DNA of 64,000 bases from Alkaliphilus sp. NP8 (GTDB lineage: Bacteria; Bacillota; Clostridia; Peptostreptococcales; Natronincolaceae). Every line of letters begins with the position of its first letter. Positions within the stretch are counted from its first letter, which is position 1. Where the stretch lies: positions 1 through 64,000 of the forward strand of contig JADWMM010000027.1 in assembly GCA_015978205.1 (NCBI GenBank), written 5' to 3'. Below the pieces are notes generated by a model. The model was not told the DNA's origin, did no database searches, and saw nothing but the letters and a program-made list of their open reading frames with translations. Below, piece after piece: positions 55,700-63,786 of this stretch. The translations under genes and the position numbers were made by a program.

Positions 55700-56419
55700 A
55701 TGAAGAAAAATTTAATTTTAATAGTATTAGCTGTTCTAATGGTTATTAGTATTACTGCATGTAGTCAAAATCAATCAAATAAATATGTTCCAGATGATAA
55801 AACTAATGTTGAAGATGAAAATAATACTGAAAATTTAAATGGTGAAGAAGATAATATTAAAGATAATGAAACAGAAGACCATGAATTAACCGATGAAGAT
55901 ATAATTACTCCAGAATCTGCTAGACAGATCATTCAAAAAACTGCAAATACTGTAATTTATGCAATAGAAAATAAAGATTCAGAAAGAATTGCAGAGCATG
56001 TTCATCCAGAAAAGGGTGTAACATTTACTCCATATACTACTGTATCAGAAGAAGATGTTGTTTTTAGCAAGGAAGAGATGGAAGAATTCTTTAAAGACGA
56101 AACCGTTTATACTTGGGGACGCTACGATGGGAAAGGGGATAAAATCTCATTAACTCCAAATGAGTATTACGAAGAGTTTATCTATAGTGAAGATTTTACA
56201 GATGCTGAAGAAGTAGGATATAACGAAGTACTAAGTAGTGGAAATATGGTTGAAAATCAATTTGAAGTTTATGATAATCCTATTGTGGCAGAATACTATT
56301 TCGAAGGATTTAAAGAAGAATACGAAGGAATGGATTGGAAAAGCTTAAGGTTAGTATTTGAAGAGTATGAAGGCGAGTGGAAGTTAGTAGGAATTATTCA
56401 TAATCAGTGGACAATATAA
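55700..56419 (+). CDS. Putative lipoprotein of unknown function
   Basis: The 239-aa product has a lipoprotein signal (MKKNLILIVLAVLMVISITAC, C21). An acidic Asn/Glu/Asp-rich linker (about 25-70) follows, then a globular domain. That domain ends with LRLVFEEYEGEWKLVGIIHNQWTI, the type of ending found in NTF2-like or other small extracellular domains. I do not recognise the family. The ribosome binding site is AAGGAGGAG. It appears monocistronic. Confidence 0.7.
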   Translation: MKKNLILIVLAVLMVISITACSQNQSNKYVPDDKTNVEDENNTENLNGEEDNIKDNETEDHELTDEDIITPESARQIIQKTANTVIYAIENKDSERIAEHVHPEKGVTFTPYTTVSEEDVVFSKEEMEEFFKDETVYTWGRYDGKGDKISLTPNEYYEEFIYSEDFTDAEEVGYNEVLSSGNMVENQFEVYDNPIVAEYYFEGFKEEYEGMDWKSLRLVFEEYEGEWKLVGIIHNQWTI

Positions 56420-56495
56420 AATAATAACATATAAGTAGATGAAATACTAAAAATTGAATTTTAAATTGATATGTCACTAATAAATAATGCTAAAA

Positions 56496-56524
56496 TTGAC
56501 AGCATAATAAAGAACATATATAAT
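56496..56524 (+). promoter_or_regulatory. Consensus promoter of the ABC-F leader
   Basis: TTGACA (56496-56501), a 17-nt spacer and TATAAT (56519-56524) match the sigma-A consensus exactly. No long ORF follows for almost 390 nt. Confidence 0.85.
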
Positions 56525-56530
56525 TGAATT

Positions 56531-56912
56531 GAATATTAAGAAACTAAATCTAAAGAAAGGCAAGGTATTTTCAGATATGAAGTTATAATTCACTTTTAAA
56601 ATTAATGTAAAATGAGAACTTAATAAAGCCTAGGTATAAGGTTAAGGTAAAGGTTTTATTATGGTGCATTTTATTAAAATTAAAGAGTGGATAGTATTTC
56701 ATAGCTGTAATTGGCTTGCTTATATAATTAATTTTAATCTTAGTAATTTTAAATTTATCTCCTATGTATTGCTAGGTCTAATACTATATTTCTGTATTAG
56801 ACAGTATATATTGTAGTTAAATTTTTAATATAATATTTAAAATTATTTTTATATTATATTAAGGTTATTATATAAAAAATACTATCCTCTCTGAACAAAG
56901 GGAGGTTTTTTT
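56531..56912 (+). promoter_or_regulatory. Attenuator leader of the ABC-F resistance gene
   Basis: The leader ends in a terminator: CCTCTCT (56886-56892), loop GAACAA, AGGGAGG (56899-56905), then seven T (56906-56912) directly before the ATG. AGGGAGG is also the Shine-Dalgarno. AGAGTGGATAGTATTT (56684-56699) can pair with 56877-56892 at 15 of 16 positions, which would break the terminator. Further hairpins are GTCTAATAC/GTATTAGAC (56776-56784/56794-56802) and a 12-bp AT stem (56825-56836/56851-56862). A three-codon ORF, Met-Lys-Leu, at 56577 has an upstream AAGAAAGG. Confidence 0.8.
56661..56816 (+). CDS. Possible 51-aa hydrophobic small ORF in the leader
   Basis: ATG at 56661 opens 51 codons ending at a TAG (56814-56816). 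The C-terminal half is hydrophobic (FISYVLLGLILYF). The upstream sequence AAGGTAAAGG is only a weak ribosome binding site. It spans the antiterminator arm, so its translation would affect folding. It may be a leader peptide, or an accidental ORF. Confidence 0.3.
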   Translation: MVHFIKIKEWIVFHSCNWLAYIINFNLSNFKFISYVLLGLILYFCIRQYIL

Positions 56913-58553
56913 ATGCTATTAATTGAAAGTAATAAAATAAAAAAATATTTTGAAGACAGATTAATATTGGATATAGATAATCTAAAGATATATTCTGAAG
57001 ATAGAATAGGAATAGTAGGTAGAAATGGAGTAGGAAAGACTACTTTGGTTAATATATTAAGCCAAAGGTTAGATCCTGATGAAGGATTTGTTAAGTTATA
57101 TGCAAGGTATTCATATATATCACAATTAGAAGATCCACATAGTAAAGATATAAGTAGTGAAATGGCTTCGAAATTTGGAATTGAACCTATTTGGAATAAT
57201 AATATGAGTGGGGGAGAGAAGACAAGGTTTAAGTTAGCTAAAGCTTTAGATTCTAATAGTACAATGATGCTTGCAGATGAGCCTACTAGTAATATAGATA
57301 TGGAAGGCATACAGCTCTTGGAAGAAATGTTTGTAGAGTACAAAGGAGCGTTAGTTCTTATATCCCATGATAGAAGTTTTTTAAATAAGTTATGTAACAA
57401 GATATTAGAAGTAGAAAACGGTAAAATAAAAATTTATAATGGAAACTATACTGATTATAAGAATCAGAAACTTGACGAAATAAAAAGAGCACAATTTGAG
57501 TATGATGAATATATAAAAGAGAAAAAGCGACTAGAAGGAGTAATTAGCGATACAAATCAGAAAGCAAAGAGTATTAGAAAAACTCCTAAGAGAATGGGAA
57601 ATTCTGAAGCTAGACTTCATAAAATGGGATCTCAAAAGTCAAAGGCTAATCTTGAAAAAGCTGTAAAAAGTGTTGAAAAAAGAATAGAGCATCTTGAGAG
57701 TAAGGAAAAACCTAGGGATCAGCCAGGAATTAAATTAGATATACAAAATTCTAATAAGCTTCATAGTAAAGTGATTATAGAAGGAAAAAATATAAATAAA
57801 GCATATAATAATAAAGTTATATTTAAAAATGCTAATTTTAATATTTATAATGGAGCTAAAATAGCTTTAATTGGGCCTAATGGCTGTGGGAAAAGTACAT
57901 TAATTAAGATGATAATGGATAATGATAAATCTATAAACACTTCTAAAGGAGTAAAGATAGGTTATTTTAGTCAGGATATGAGTATTTTAAATGATAATTT
58001 AAGTATTTTAGAAAATATAATGGAAAGTAGTATATATCCTGAAAACTTTGCTAGAGTACTATTAGCTAGACTGCTTTTTAAAGGAGAAGATGTTTATAAA
58101 AAAGTAAAGGTATTAAGTGGTGGGGAAAAGGTAAAGGTTTCCTTTGCCAAAATAGTACTACAAGATATTAATTTGTTAATATTAGATGAACCTACTAATT
58201 ATATGGATATAGACGCTCTAGAAGTAATAGAAGAAACACTTAAAGATTATGAAAGAACATTGTTTTTTGTTTCTCACGATAGAAAATTTGTAGAATCTGT
58301 TGCAGACCACATAATGATAATAGAAGAACATAAGATAAAAATGTTTAAGGGAACTTACAAAGAGTATTTAGCTAGAAAAAATAAACCTTTAAACAGTAAT
58401 AAAGAAAAGATTGAAAAACAGATAATCGTATTAAAAAATCGTCTTTCAGAGGTCATAGGAAAATTATCTATGCCTTCAAAGTATGATGACATAGAAGAAT
58501 TGGATAAACAATATAATGAAATTTTAAAAGAATTAAATAGACTTAAAAAGTAA
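56913..58553 (+). CDS. ABC-F ribosomal protection protein (VmlR/CplR-like)
   Basis: The 546-aa product has two ABC domains and no membrane segments, as in the ABC-F family. NBD1 Walker A GRNGVGKT is at residues 36-43, with signature MSGGEKTRFKLAKAL and Walker B MMLADEPTSNID. The interdomain linker (about 185-255) has the GNSEARLHKMGSQKSKANLEK signature of antibiotic-resistance ABC-F proteins. NBD2 has GPNGCGKS, LSGGEKVKVSFAK and LILDEPTNYMD. Members of the Vga/VmlR/CplR group displace lincosamide, streptogramin A and pleuromutilin drugs from the ribosome. The attenuator leader fits drug-induced expression. Confidence 0.9.
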   Translation: MLLIESNKIKKYFEDRLILDIDNLKIYSEDRIGIVGRNGVGKTTLVNILSQRLDPDEGFVKLYARYSYISQLEDPHSKDISSEMASKFGIEPIWNNNMSGGEKTRFKLAKALDSNSTMMLADEPTSNIDMEGIQLLEEMFVEYKGALVLISHDRSFLNKLCNKILEVENGKIKIYNGNYTDYKNQKLDEIKRAQFEYDEYIKEKKRLEGVISDTNQKAKSIRKTPKRMGNSEARLHKMGSQKSKANLEKAVKSVEKRIEHLESKEKPRDQPGIKLDIQNSNKLHSKVIIEGKNINKAYNNKVIFKNANFNIYNGAKIALIGPNGCGKSTLIKMIMDNDKSINTSKGVKIGYFSQDMSILNDNLSILENIMESSIYPENFARVLLARLLFKGEDVYKKVKVLSGGEKVKVSFAKIVLQDINLLILDEPTNYMDIDALEVIEETLKDYERTLFFVSHDRKFVESVADHIMIIEEHKIKMFKGTYKEYLARKNKPLNSNKEKIEKQIIVLKNRLSEVIGKLSMPSKYDDIEELDKQYNEILKELNRLKK

Positions 58554-58666
58554 AAAATATTATAAAATTCAAGTCTACGGTAAAATAAGTAATACAAATT
58601 AAATATTGAAATATTTACAATATTTATGATATAATTTATATAATATAAAAGGTGGTGAAAAAAATT

Positions 58667-58792
58667 ATGGCAACTTTAGTTAACAAAAATTTAGATAAAT
58701 TATTCCATATTAGATCAATAGTAGGATTCAATACTTTAGACCAAGGGATAAGTCTGTCTAAATTTAATAATACGTTGACTAAAGGGAAGTAA
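58667..58792 (+). CDS. 41-aa leader peptide candidate
   Basis: A 41-codon ORF starts at an ATG behind the strong site GGTGGTGAAA and ends at TAA. It begins MATLVNKNLDKLF and ends SKFNNTLTKGK. It has no membrane segment and no match I recognise. It is followed by two near-identical hairpins and the decayed ABC-F gene, the arrangement expected for a regulatory leader peptide. A free-standing small protein is the alternative. Confidence 0.55.
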   Translation: MATLVNKNLDKLFHIRSIVGFNTLDQGISLSKFNNTLTKGK

Positions 58793-59008
58793 TTATTTTA
58801 CCGCTGATCAAGTTATGTTATATGTATAAGACAATAAACCTGGGTAAAGCGTTACTTACCTAGGTTTATTTATATGTTTAAGTAGAGATTATAAGTTAAA
58901 CGTTACTGTTAATACTTTACACCATATTATAGGCAAATCATTTTTTGTTGTAACAAACCTAGGTAAAAACTTTCTTGCCTAGGTTTGTTTTTGAAAGGAG
59001 AATAAAAA
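58793..59008 (+). promoter_or_regulatory. Leader with duplicated attenuator hairpins
   Basis: Hairpin 1 has arms AATAAACCTGGGTAA (58833-58847) and TTACCTAGGTTTATT (58856-58870). Hairpin 2 has arms AACAAACCTAGGTAA (58952-58966) and TTGCCTAGGTTTGTT (58975-58989). Each is a 15-bp stem with an 8-nt loop, 119 nt apart, and hairpin 2 is followed by T-rich sequence. The 5' arm of hairpin 2 can also pair with the 3' arm of hairpin 1 (14 of 15). Confidence 0.75.
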
Positions 59009-60349
59009 ATGGTTGAAATATCTTTAAATGATGTTGAAAAGTATTATGGAGCAAATAAGGTATTAAAAAAATTAAAATTTCAAGTTTTACAAAGAGAAAG
59101 AGTAGGAATAGTTGGAAGAAATGAAACAGGTAAGACTACTATATTTAGAATTATATGTGGTGTAGAAAAATGTGATAGTGGTTCTATTGCAATTAGAAAA
59201 GGAGCTAGTGTAGGATGGTTAGAATCTTTTTTATCGGAGTATAAAGGAACAGTTATTATTATATCTCACGACAGATATTTTTTAGATAAAGTTGTAAATA
59301 AAGTAATAGAGGTAGAAGGTGGAAAGGGTAATACTTATTTTGGTAACTATTCATTTTATGTAGAAGAAAAAGAAAAAAAATTACTTAGAAGAATTGAAAC
59401 GCTATGAAAATCAACAGAAAAAAATTAAGTCTATGGAAGAATCAATTAAAAGGTTGAAGGTTTATATAAAAAAATAGGCCCGAAGGTTTTATTTGATAAT
59501 CTATATTTTTCTTTAAAATACGGAGAAAAAGTAGCGTTGATAGGTAAAAATGGAAGTGGTAAATCGACTTTTATAAAGACTGTATTAGGTGAAGACTCTT
59601 TATACACAGGGAACATTACTTTAGGTTCTAATGTAAAAATAGGATATCTACAGCAAGAGGTATATTTTAACAATGAAGAAAGTACAGTTTTAGAAACTTT
59701 TAGAGAGAGTTATCCTTGTACAGAAGGAGAAGCTAGAGGAATATTGGCTAGGTTTTTATTCTATAGTCAAGATGTGTTTAAAAAGGTTAATAGCCTCTCT
59801 GGAGGAGAGAGAAGTAGACTTCGACTTTGTCAGCTTATGTATAGTGATATTAACACATTAATACTAGATGAACCAACAAATCATTTAGATATATTAGGAC
59901 GAGAGATGTTAGAAGAAGCACTTTTACAGTTTGGTGGAACTATAATTTTTATATCCCATGATAGGTATTTTATAAATAAATTGACAAGTAAAATAATGGA
60001 GCTTTCAAATAAAAAATTAAATAGTTACTTAGGAAATTATGATTACTATAAAGAAAAGAAATTATCAGAAAACCAAAGTCAAAAGCCTAAGCTACAAAAT
60101 ACAATTATAGATAAAAATTCATCTAATAGACCTAAAAAAAATGTAGAAAAAGCCTTAAACTCTAAAAAGCTTAATAAAATAGAGGAGAAGATAAGTCAAT
60201 ATGAAGGTTTAATTAGTAATAAAGAAGAAGAAATAAATTTGTACAGTACAGACTTTAATAAATTAAATGATTTATATAATGAAAAAAGTGAGCTTGAAGA
60301 TTGTCTTAATAAACTTTTAGATGAATGGATCACATTAAAAGAAGATTAA
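59009..60349 (+). pseudogene. Decayed ABC-F resistance-type gene
   Basis: NBD1 starts normally (MVEISLNDVEKYYGANKVLKKL), but Walker A reads GRNETGKTT with the usual glycine replaced. An in-frame deletion joins ASVG directly to WLESFLSEYKGT, removing the ABC signature and Walker B. The frame breaks near 59395-59407 (continuing KRYENQQKKIKSMEESIKR in another frame). It breaks again near 59475, with most of the linker missing. NBD2 is intact in a third frame (GKNGSGKS, LSGGERSRLRLCQL, LILDEPTNHLD), ending in a coiled-coil tail. It cannot give a working ABC-F protein. Confidence 0.88.
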
Positions 60350-60359
60350 AAATTTATTA

Positions 60360-60401
60360 AACATCCTTTTCTTAAGATTATTTAGAGAAGGATGTTCTTT
60401 T
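60360..60401 (+). terminator. Terminator after the ABC-F remnant
   Basis: AACATCCTT (60360-60368) pairs with AAGGATGTT (60388-60396), with extra inner pairs, followed by CTTTTATT. Confidence 0.75.
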
Positions 60402-60518
60402 ATTAATAAAATTAGATGAATGTTTAAAAATTTAAGTTTTTCTTAAGTTTTTTTTAATTTATTTTAAACCTTTCTGTTGTATAATGAATAAGTTGAATAA
60501 ATAATAAAGGGGATTCCA

Positions 60519-61103
60519 ATGGAAAAATATAATATATATATAATTCTTACAAGAACAAACACAGCAATATCGAAATTAATACAATTTACTAAAAATGATG
60601 AATATACTCATGCATCTATTTCATTAGATAAGAACATTAACTGTATGTACAGCTTTGGAAGAAAATATACTTATAATCCATTTATAGGAAGGTTTAAGCA
60701 GGAAAGTATAGATAAAGGTGTATATAAATTTCATAAAAATTTACCTGGTTTAATAATGGAAATTGAAGTTTCAAAACAGCAGTATGAAAATGCAAAAACA
60801 ATGATAGATTATTTTATAAGTAATAGTAATTTATATAAATATAATTATAGTGGGTTGTTTTATGGTTTACTTAATAAAGAAGCATGTTATAATAATAGAT
60901 TTTTATGCTCTGAATTTGTATATTACATTTTAGAAAAAATTAATGTGGCAGATTTTAAAATACCTAGAAATCTTGTTAGACCTGAAAGTTTATTAAATAT
61001 AAATGGTAAAATCATTTACAGAGGTAATTTAAAAGAATACAAACATACAAGTGATAATTATGACTTAAAAGAAATGAATTTAGAGGGTCTAAGTGCTGTT
61101 TAG
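60519..61103 (+). CDS. YiiX/permuted NlpC-P60-like hydrolase
   Basis: The 194-aa cytosolic protein begins YIILTRTNTAISKLIQFTKNDEYTHASISLD. The histidine in THAS precedes the cysteine in FLCSEFVYYIL. This His-then-Cys order is that of circularly permuted papain-like enzymes (YiiX/YebB class). Natural substrates of this class (peptide, amide or lipid bonds) are largely unknown. The ribosome binding site is AAAGGGG. The RlmA-like gene follows after 44 nt. Confidence 0.75.
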   Translation: MEKYNIYIILTRTNTAISKLIQFTKNDEYTHASISLDKNINCMYSFGRKYTYNPFIGRFKQESIDKGVYKFHKNLPGLIMEIEVSKQQYENAKTMIDYFISNSNLYKYNYSGLFYGLLNKEACYNNRFLCSEFVYYILEKINVADFKIPRNLVRPESLLNINGKIIYRGNLKEYKHTSDNYDLKEMNLEGLSAV

Positions 61104-61147
61104 AACTCAAAGGATTTAAATAACATTAAATAAGGTGGAGTTTATAT

Positions 61148-62041
61148 ATGTGCAAAAAAAGTATTAAGAAAAGAGATAGAGCTAGAGAATTAATAAAAAA
61201 GAATAAAGAAATTTTCAAATGTCCTATATGTAATGGATTTATGAGTATTGATGATTCTAATAGTTTAACTTGTAATTCTAACCATTGTTTTGATTTAGCT
61301 AAAAAAGGTTATATAAATTTACTAACATCAAGCGGTGTTTCTTCATATTCTAAAGAGTTGTTTCAAGCAAGACATAAAGTAATTGAAGCAGGATTTTATG
61401 ATCCATTGATCGACAAATTAGTTGAAATAATTTGTGAACACCAAAAATATATTAATAAAGAAAAAGTTAATATTTTAGATGCAGGATGTGGTGAGGGTTC
61501 ACATATCTACAGTATTTATGAAAATATAAAAGCAGATTTTAATGGTAATTTTATAGGAGTAGATATATCAAAAGATAGTATTAATATAGCAGCTAGTAAC
61601 AATACTGATATTATATGGTGTGTTGCAGATTTAGCAAGATTACCTTTTCAAAATAAGAGTCTTGATATTGTATTAAATATACTTTCACCAGCTAATTATG
61701 GGGAGTTTTATAGAATATTAAGTGACGATGGAATAGTTATAAAGGTAGTTCCAAATTCACAGTACCTTAAGGAGCTACGTGAAACAGTGTACAGTGATAA
61801 TGAAAATGCTACTTACTGTAATGATAAAGTAATTAATCATTTTAAGGAAAGGTTAGAAGTTATAGATACTAAAAATATTAACTACAAATTTGACATTAGT
61901 AAAGAACTTTTACCTTATTTAATTAAAATGACACCTTTAACATGGGGAGAAAGTACTGATAAATTAAATTCTATATTAGAAAAAGATATATCTTCTATAA
62001 CTATAGATTTAGATATAATAATAGGTAAAAAGAAAAACTAA
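61148..62041 (+). CDS. RlmA-family 23S rRNA (guanine-N1)-methyltransferase-like protein
   Basis: The 297-aa protein has an N-terminal zinc-finger (FKCPICNGFM ... LTCNSNHCFDLAKKGYINLL) and a SAM-binding Rossmann domain (ILDAGCGEGSHI; GVDISKDSI). This is the RlmA layout. RlmA-I and RlmA-II (TlrB) methylate G745 or G748 of 23S rRNA in the exit tunnel, and the second type gives tylosin resistance. Which base is modified here is unknown. The ribosome binding site is GGTGGAG. It lies close to two ABC-F loci. Confidence 0.85.
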   Translation: MCKKSIKKRDRARELIKKNKEIFKCPICNGFMSIDDSNSLTCNSNHCFDLAKKGYINLLTSSGVSSYSKELFQARHKVIEAGFYDPLIDKLVEIICEHQKYINKEKVNILDAGCGEGSHIYSIYENIKADFNGNFIGVDISKDSINIAASNNTDIIWCVADLARLPFQNKSLDIVLNILSPANYGEFYRILSDDGIVIKVVPNSQYLKELRETVYSDNENATYCNDKVINHFKERLEVIDTKNINYKFDISKELLPYLIKMTPLTWGESTDKLNSILEKDISSITIDLDIIIGKKKN

Positions 62042-62242
62042 TTTAGTAAAATCGTGGTAAAATATAAATTGAATAATTTAATGTATAACTAATCATTTAA
62101 AAAAGGAATATAGGTTGCCTTAATTAACGATTGCTGAAATGTTTAAGGATGTAGGCGGAATGAAGAATGCACGAAAGTTTATAAAATCAAAGAATGAAAA
62201 AAGATAATTATTTTATTTGGTTTTAGAAGGGTTTTGACAATA

Positions 62243-63628
62243 ATGGATAGATATAAAAAGCTTGTTTCTAATACATTTGTTTTTGCAATAGGAACGTTTA
62301 GTTCTAAATTACTTGTTTTCTTAATGTTACCATTGTATACAAGAGTACTGTCTAATGCAGAATATGGTAAAGTAGATTTAATAGTACAAACTTGTAATAT
62401 TCTGATTCCTATTGCATCTTTAGGAATTGTAAATGCTGTAATTAGGTTTGGTCTAGAAAATGTTGATAATAAGAAAAGTATCTTTTCAGTAGGACTTTCA
62501 ACTATACTTTTAGGATCTATGTCATTATTTATTTTGAAGCCAGTTTTACAAAAAATTGATTTTGTTTCAGGATATGTTTTATATATCTATTTTTTCGTTT
62601 TAGCTTCAAGTTTACATTCATTATGTTTAAACTTTGTAAGATCCTTAGAGTATGTCAAATTATATGCATTTGACGGTGTGTTTAGGACTATATCAACAGT
62701 AATTTTAAACATTGTATTTTTAGTTATATACCAATATGGGATAACAGGATATTTGCTTGCAATTATTTTATCCGATTTAATATCATCTATAATGTTATTT
62801 TTTATTGCTAAACTATATAAATTTATTAGTTTTAGAAATATAGATAAGTCTACGTTTATAAATATGATCAAGTACTCTTTACCACTTATTCCAGCAACTT
62901 TATCTATATGGATTATTAATATGTCTGATAGATACATTCTTTCATATATTTTAGGGAATGATGCAAATGGATTATATGCTATAGCTTACAAAGTACCTAC
63001 AATTATAGTTATTATTGTAGGAATCTTTATGGATGCATGGCAAATATCAGCTGTAAATGAACATAGTACACAAGATGCAAGCAACTTTTTTACAAAAGTC
63101 TTAAATGTATATAGCTCACTTGTATTTTGCGGAGCTTCTATTATTATTACATTTACTAAGATAATTATGGATGTACTTGTTTCAGCAGACTTTTATTCAT
63201 CTTGGATATATGTACCTGTTCTTGTACTATCAACTGTATTTACTTGTTTTGCTACATTTATAAGTAGTGTATATATGATTAAGAAAAAAAGCAAGCAAGT
63301 TTTACTTACAACAGTTCTAGGTGCTATTGTTAATATAGTTCTTAACTTAACTTTAATACCTATTTATGGAATTCAAGGTGCAGGAATAGCAACTCTTTTA
63401 AGCTACATTTTTATGTTTGTCATAAGAGCAGTTGATACTCGAAGATTTATAAAAATTACCTGGAATATTCCTAAATTAATAATAAATATAAGTATTATTA
63501 CAATCCAGAGCGTAATTTTGTTATATGGAATAAATAATTGGTTTATGTATGAAATTATATTTATTTTTCTAGTATTATTAATAAATATAAAAGATTTACT
63601 TGCAGGAGCTAAAAGAGCAATAATATAA
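62243..63628 (+). CDS. Polysaccharide/oligosaccharide flippase (Wzx-like)
   Basis: The ATG at 62243 gives 461 residues. The TTG at 62234 sits too close to AGAAGGG to be used. The protein has about 12-14 transmembrane helices. The family signature near the start (NTFVFAIGTFSSKLLVFLMLPLYTRVLSNAEYGKVDLI) and the paired repeat in the second half (GIQGAGIATLLSYI) are visible. It probably moves lipid-linked sugars across the membrane. No glycosyltransferase genes are in the window, so the polymer is unknown. Confidence 0.9.
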   Translation: MDRYKKLVSNTFVFAIGTFSSKLLVFLMLPLYTRVLSNAEYGKVDLIVQTCNILIPIASLGIVNAVIRFGLENVDNKKSIFSVGLSTILLGSMSLFILKPVLQKIDFVSGYVLYIYFFVLASSLHSLCLNFVRSLEYVKLYAFDGVFRTISTVILNIVFLVIYQYGITGYLLAIILSDLISSIMLFFIAKLYKFISFRNIDKSTFINMIKYSLPLIPATLSIWIINMSDRYILSYILGNDANGLYAIAYKVPTIIVIIVGIFMDAWQISAVNEHSTQDASNFFTKVLNVYSSLVFCGASIIITFTKIIMDVLVSADFYSSWIYVPVLVLSTVFTCFATFISSVYMIKKKSKQVLLTTVLGAIVNIVLNLTLIPIYGIQGAGIATLLSYIFMFVIRAVDTRRFIKITWNIPKLIINISIITIQSVILLYGINNWFMYEIIFIFLVLLINIKDLLAGAKRAII

Positions 63629-63786
63629 AGATAGTGTAATATTAAAACAGTAAATAATTTAGAGTTTATTTTGTAAGTTAAAGTAATTCGAGTTGAGTTT
63701 TTAAAGTTTGTTAATAAGATTAAGCTCTGATATTATATAGAGCTATAAGCAGTAAATAATATCATTTGAATGGAGGAAATAAAACT

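Noticed and set aside
58833-58989. The two similar hairpins were considered as CRISPR repeats or a small mobile element
   Set aside because: There are only two copies, each an internal dyad typical of terminators. There is no spacer pattern, no cas genes and no terminal duplications.
62100-62205. Short frame reading IAEMFKDVGGMKNARKFIKSK upstream of the flippase
   Set aside because: It is about 26 codons with no clear start or ribosome binding site. It could be a gene remnant, but nothing in it is recognisable.
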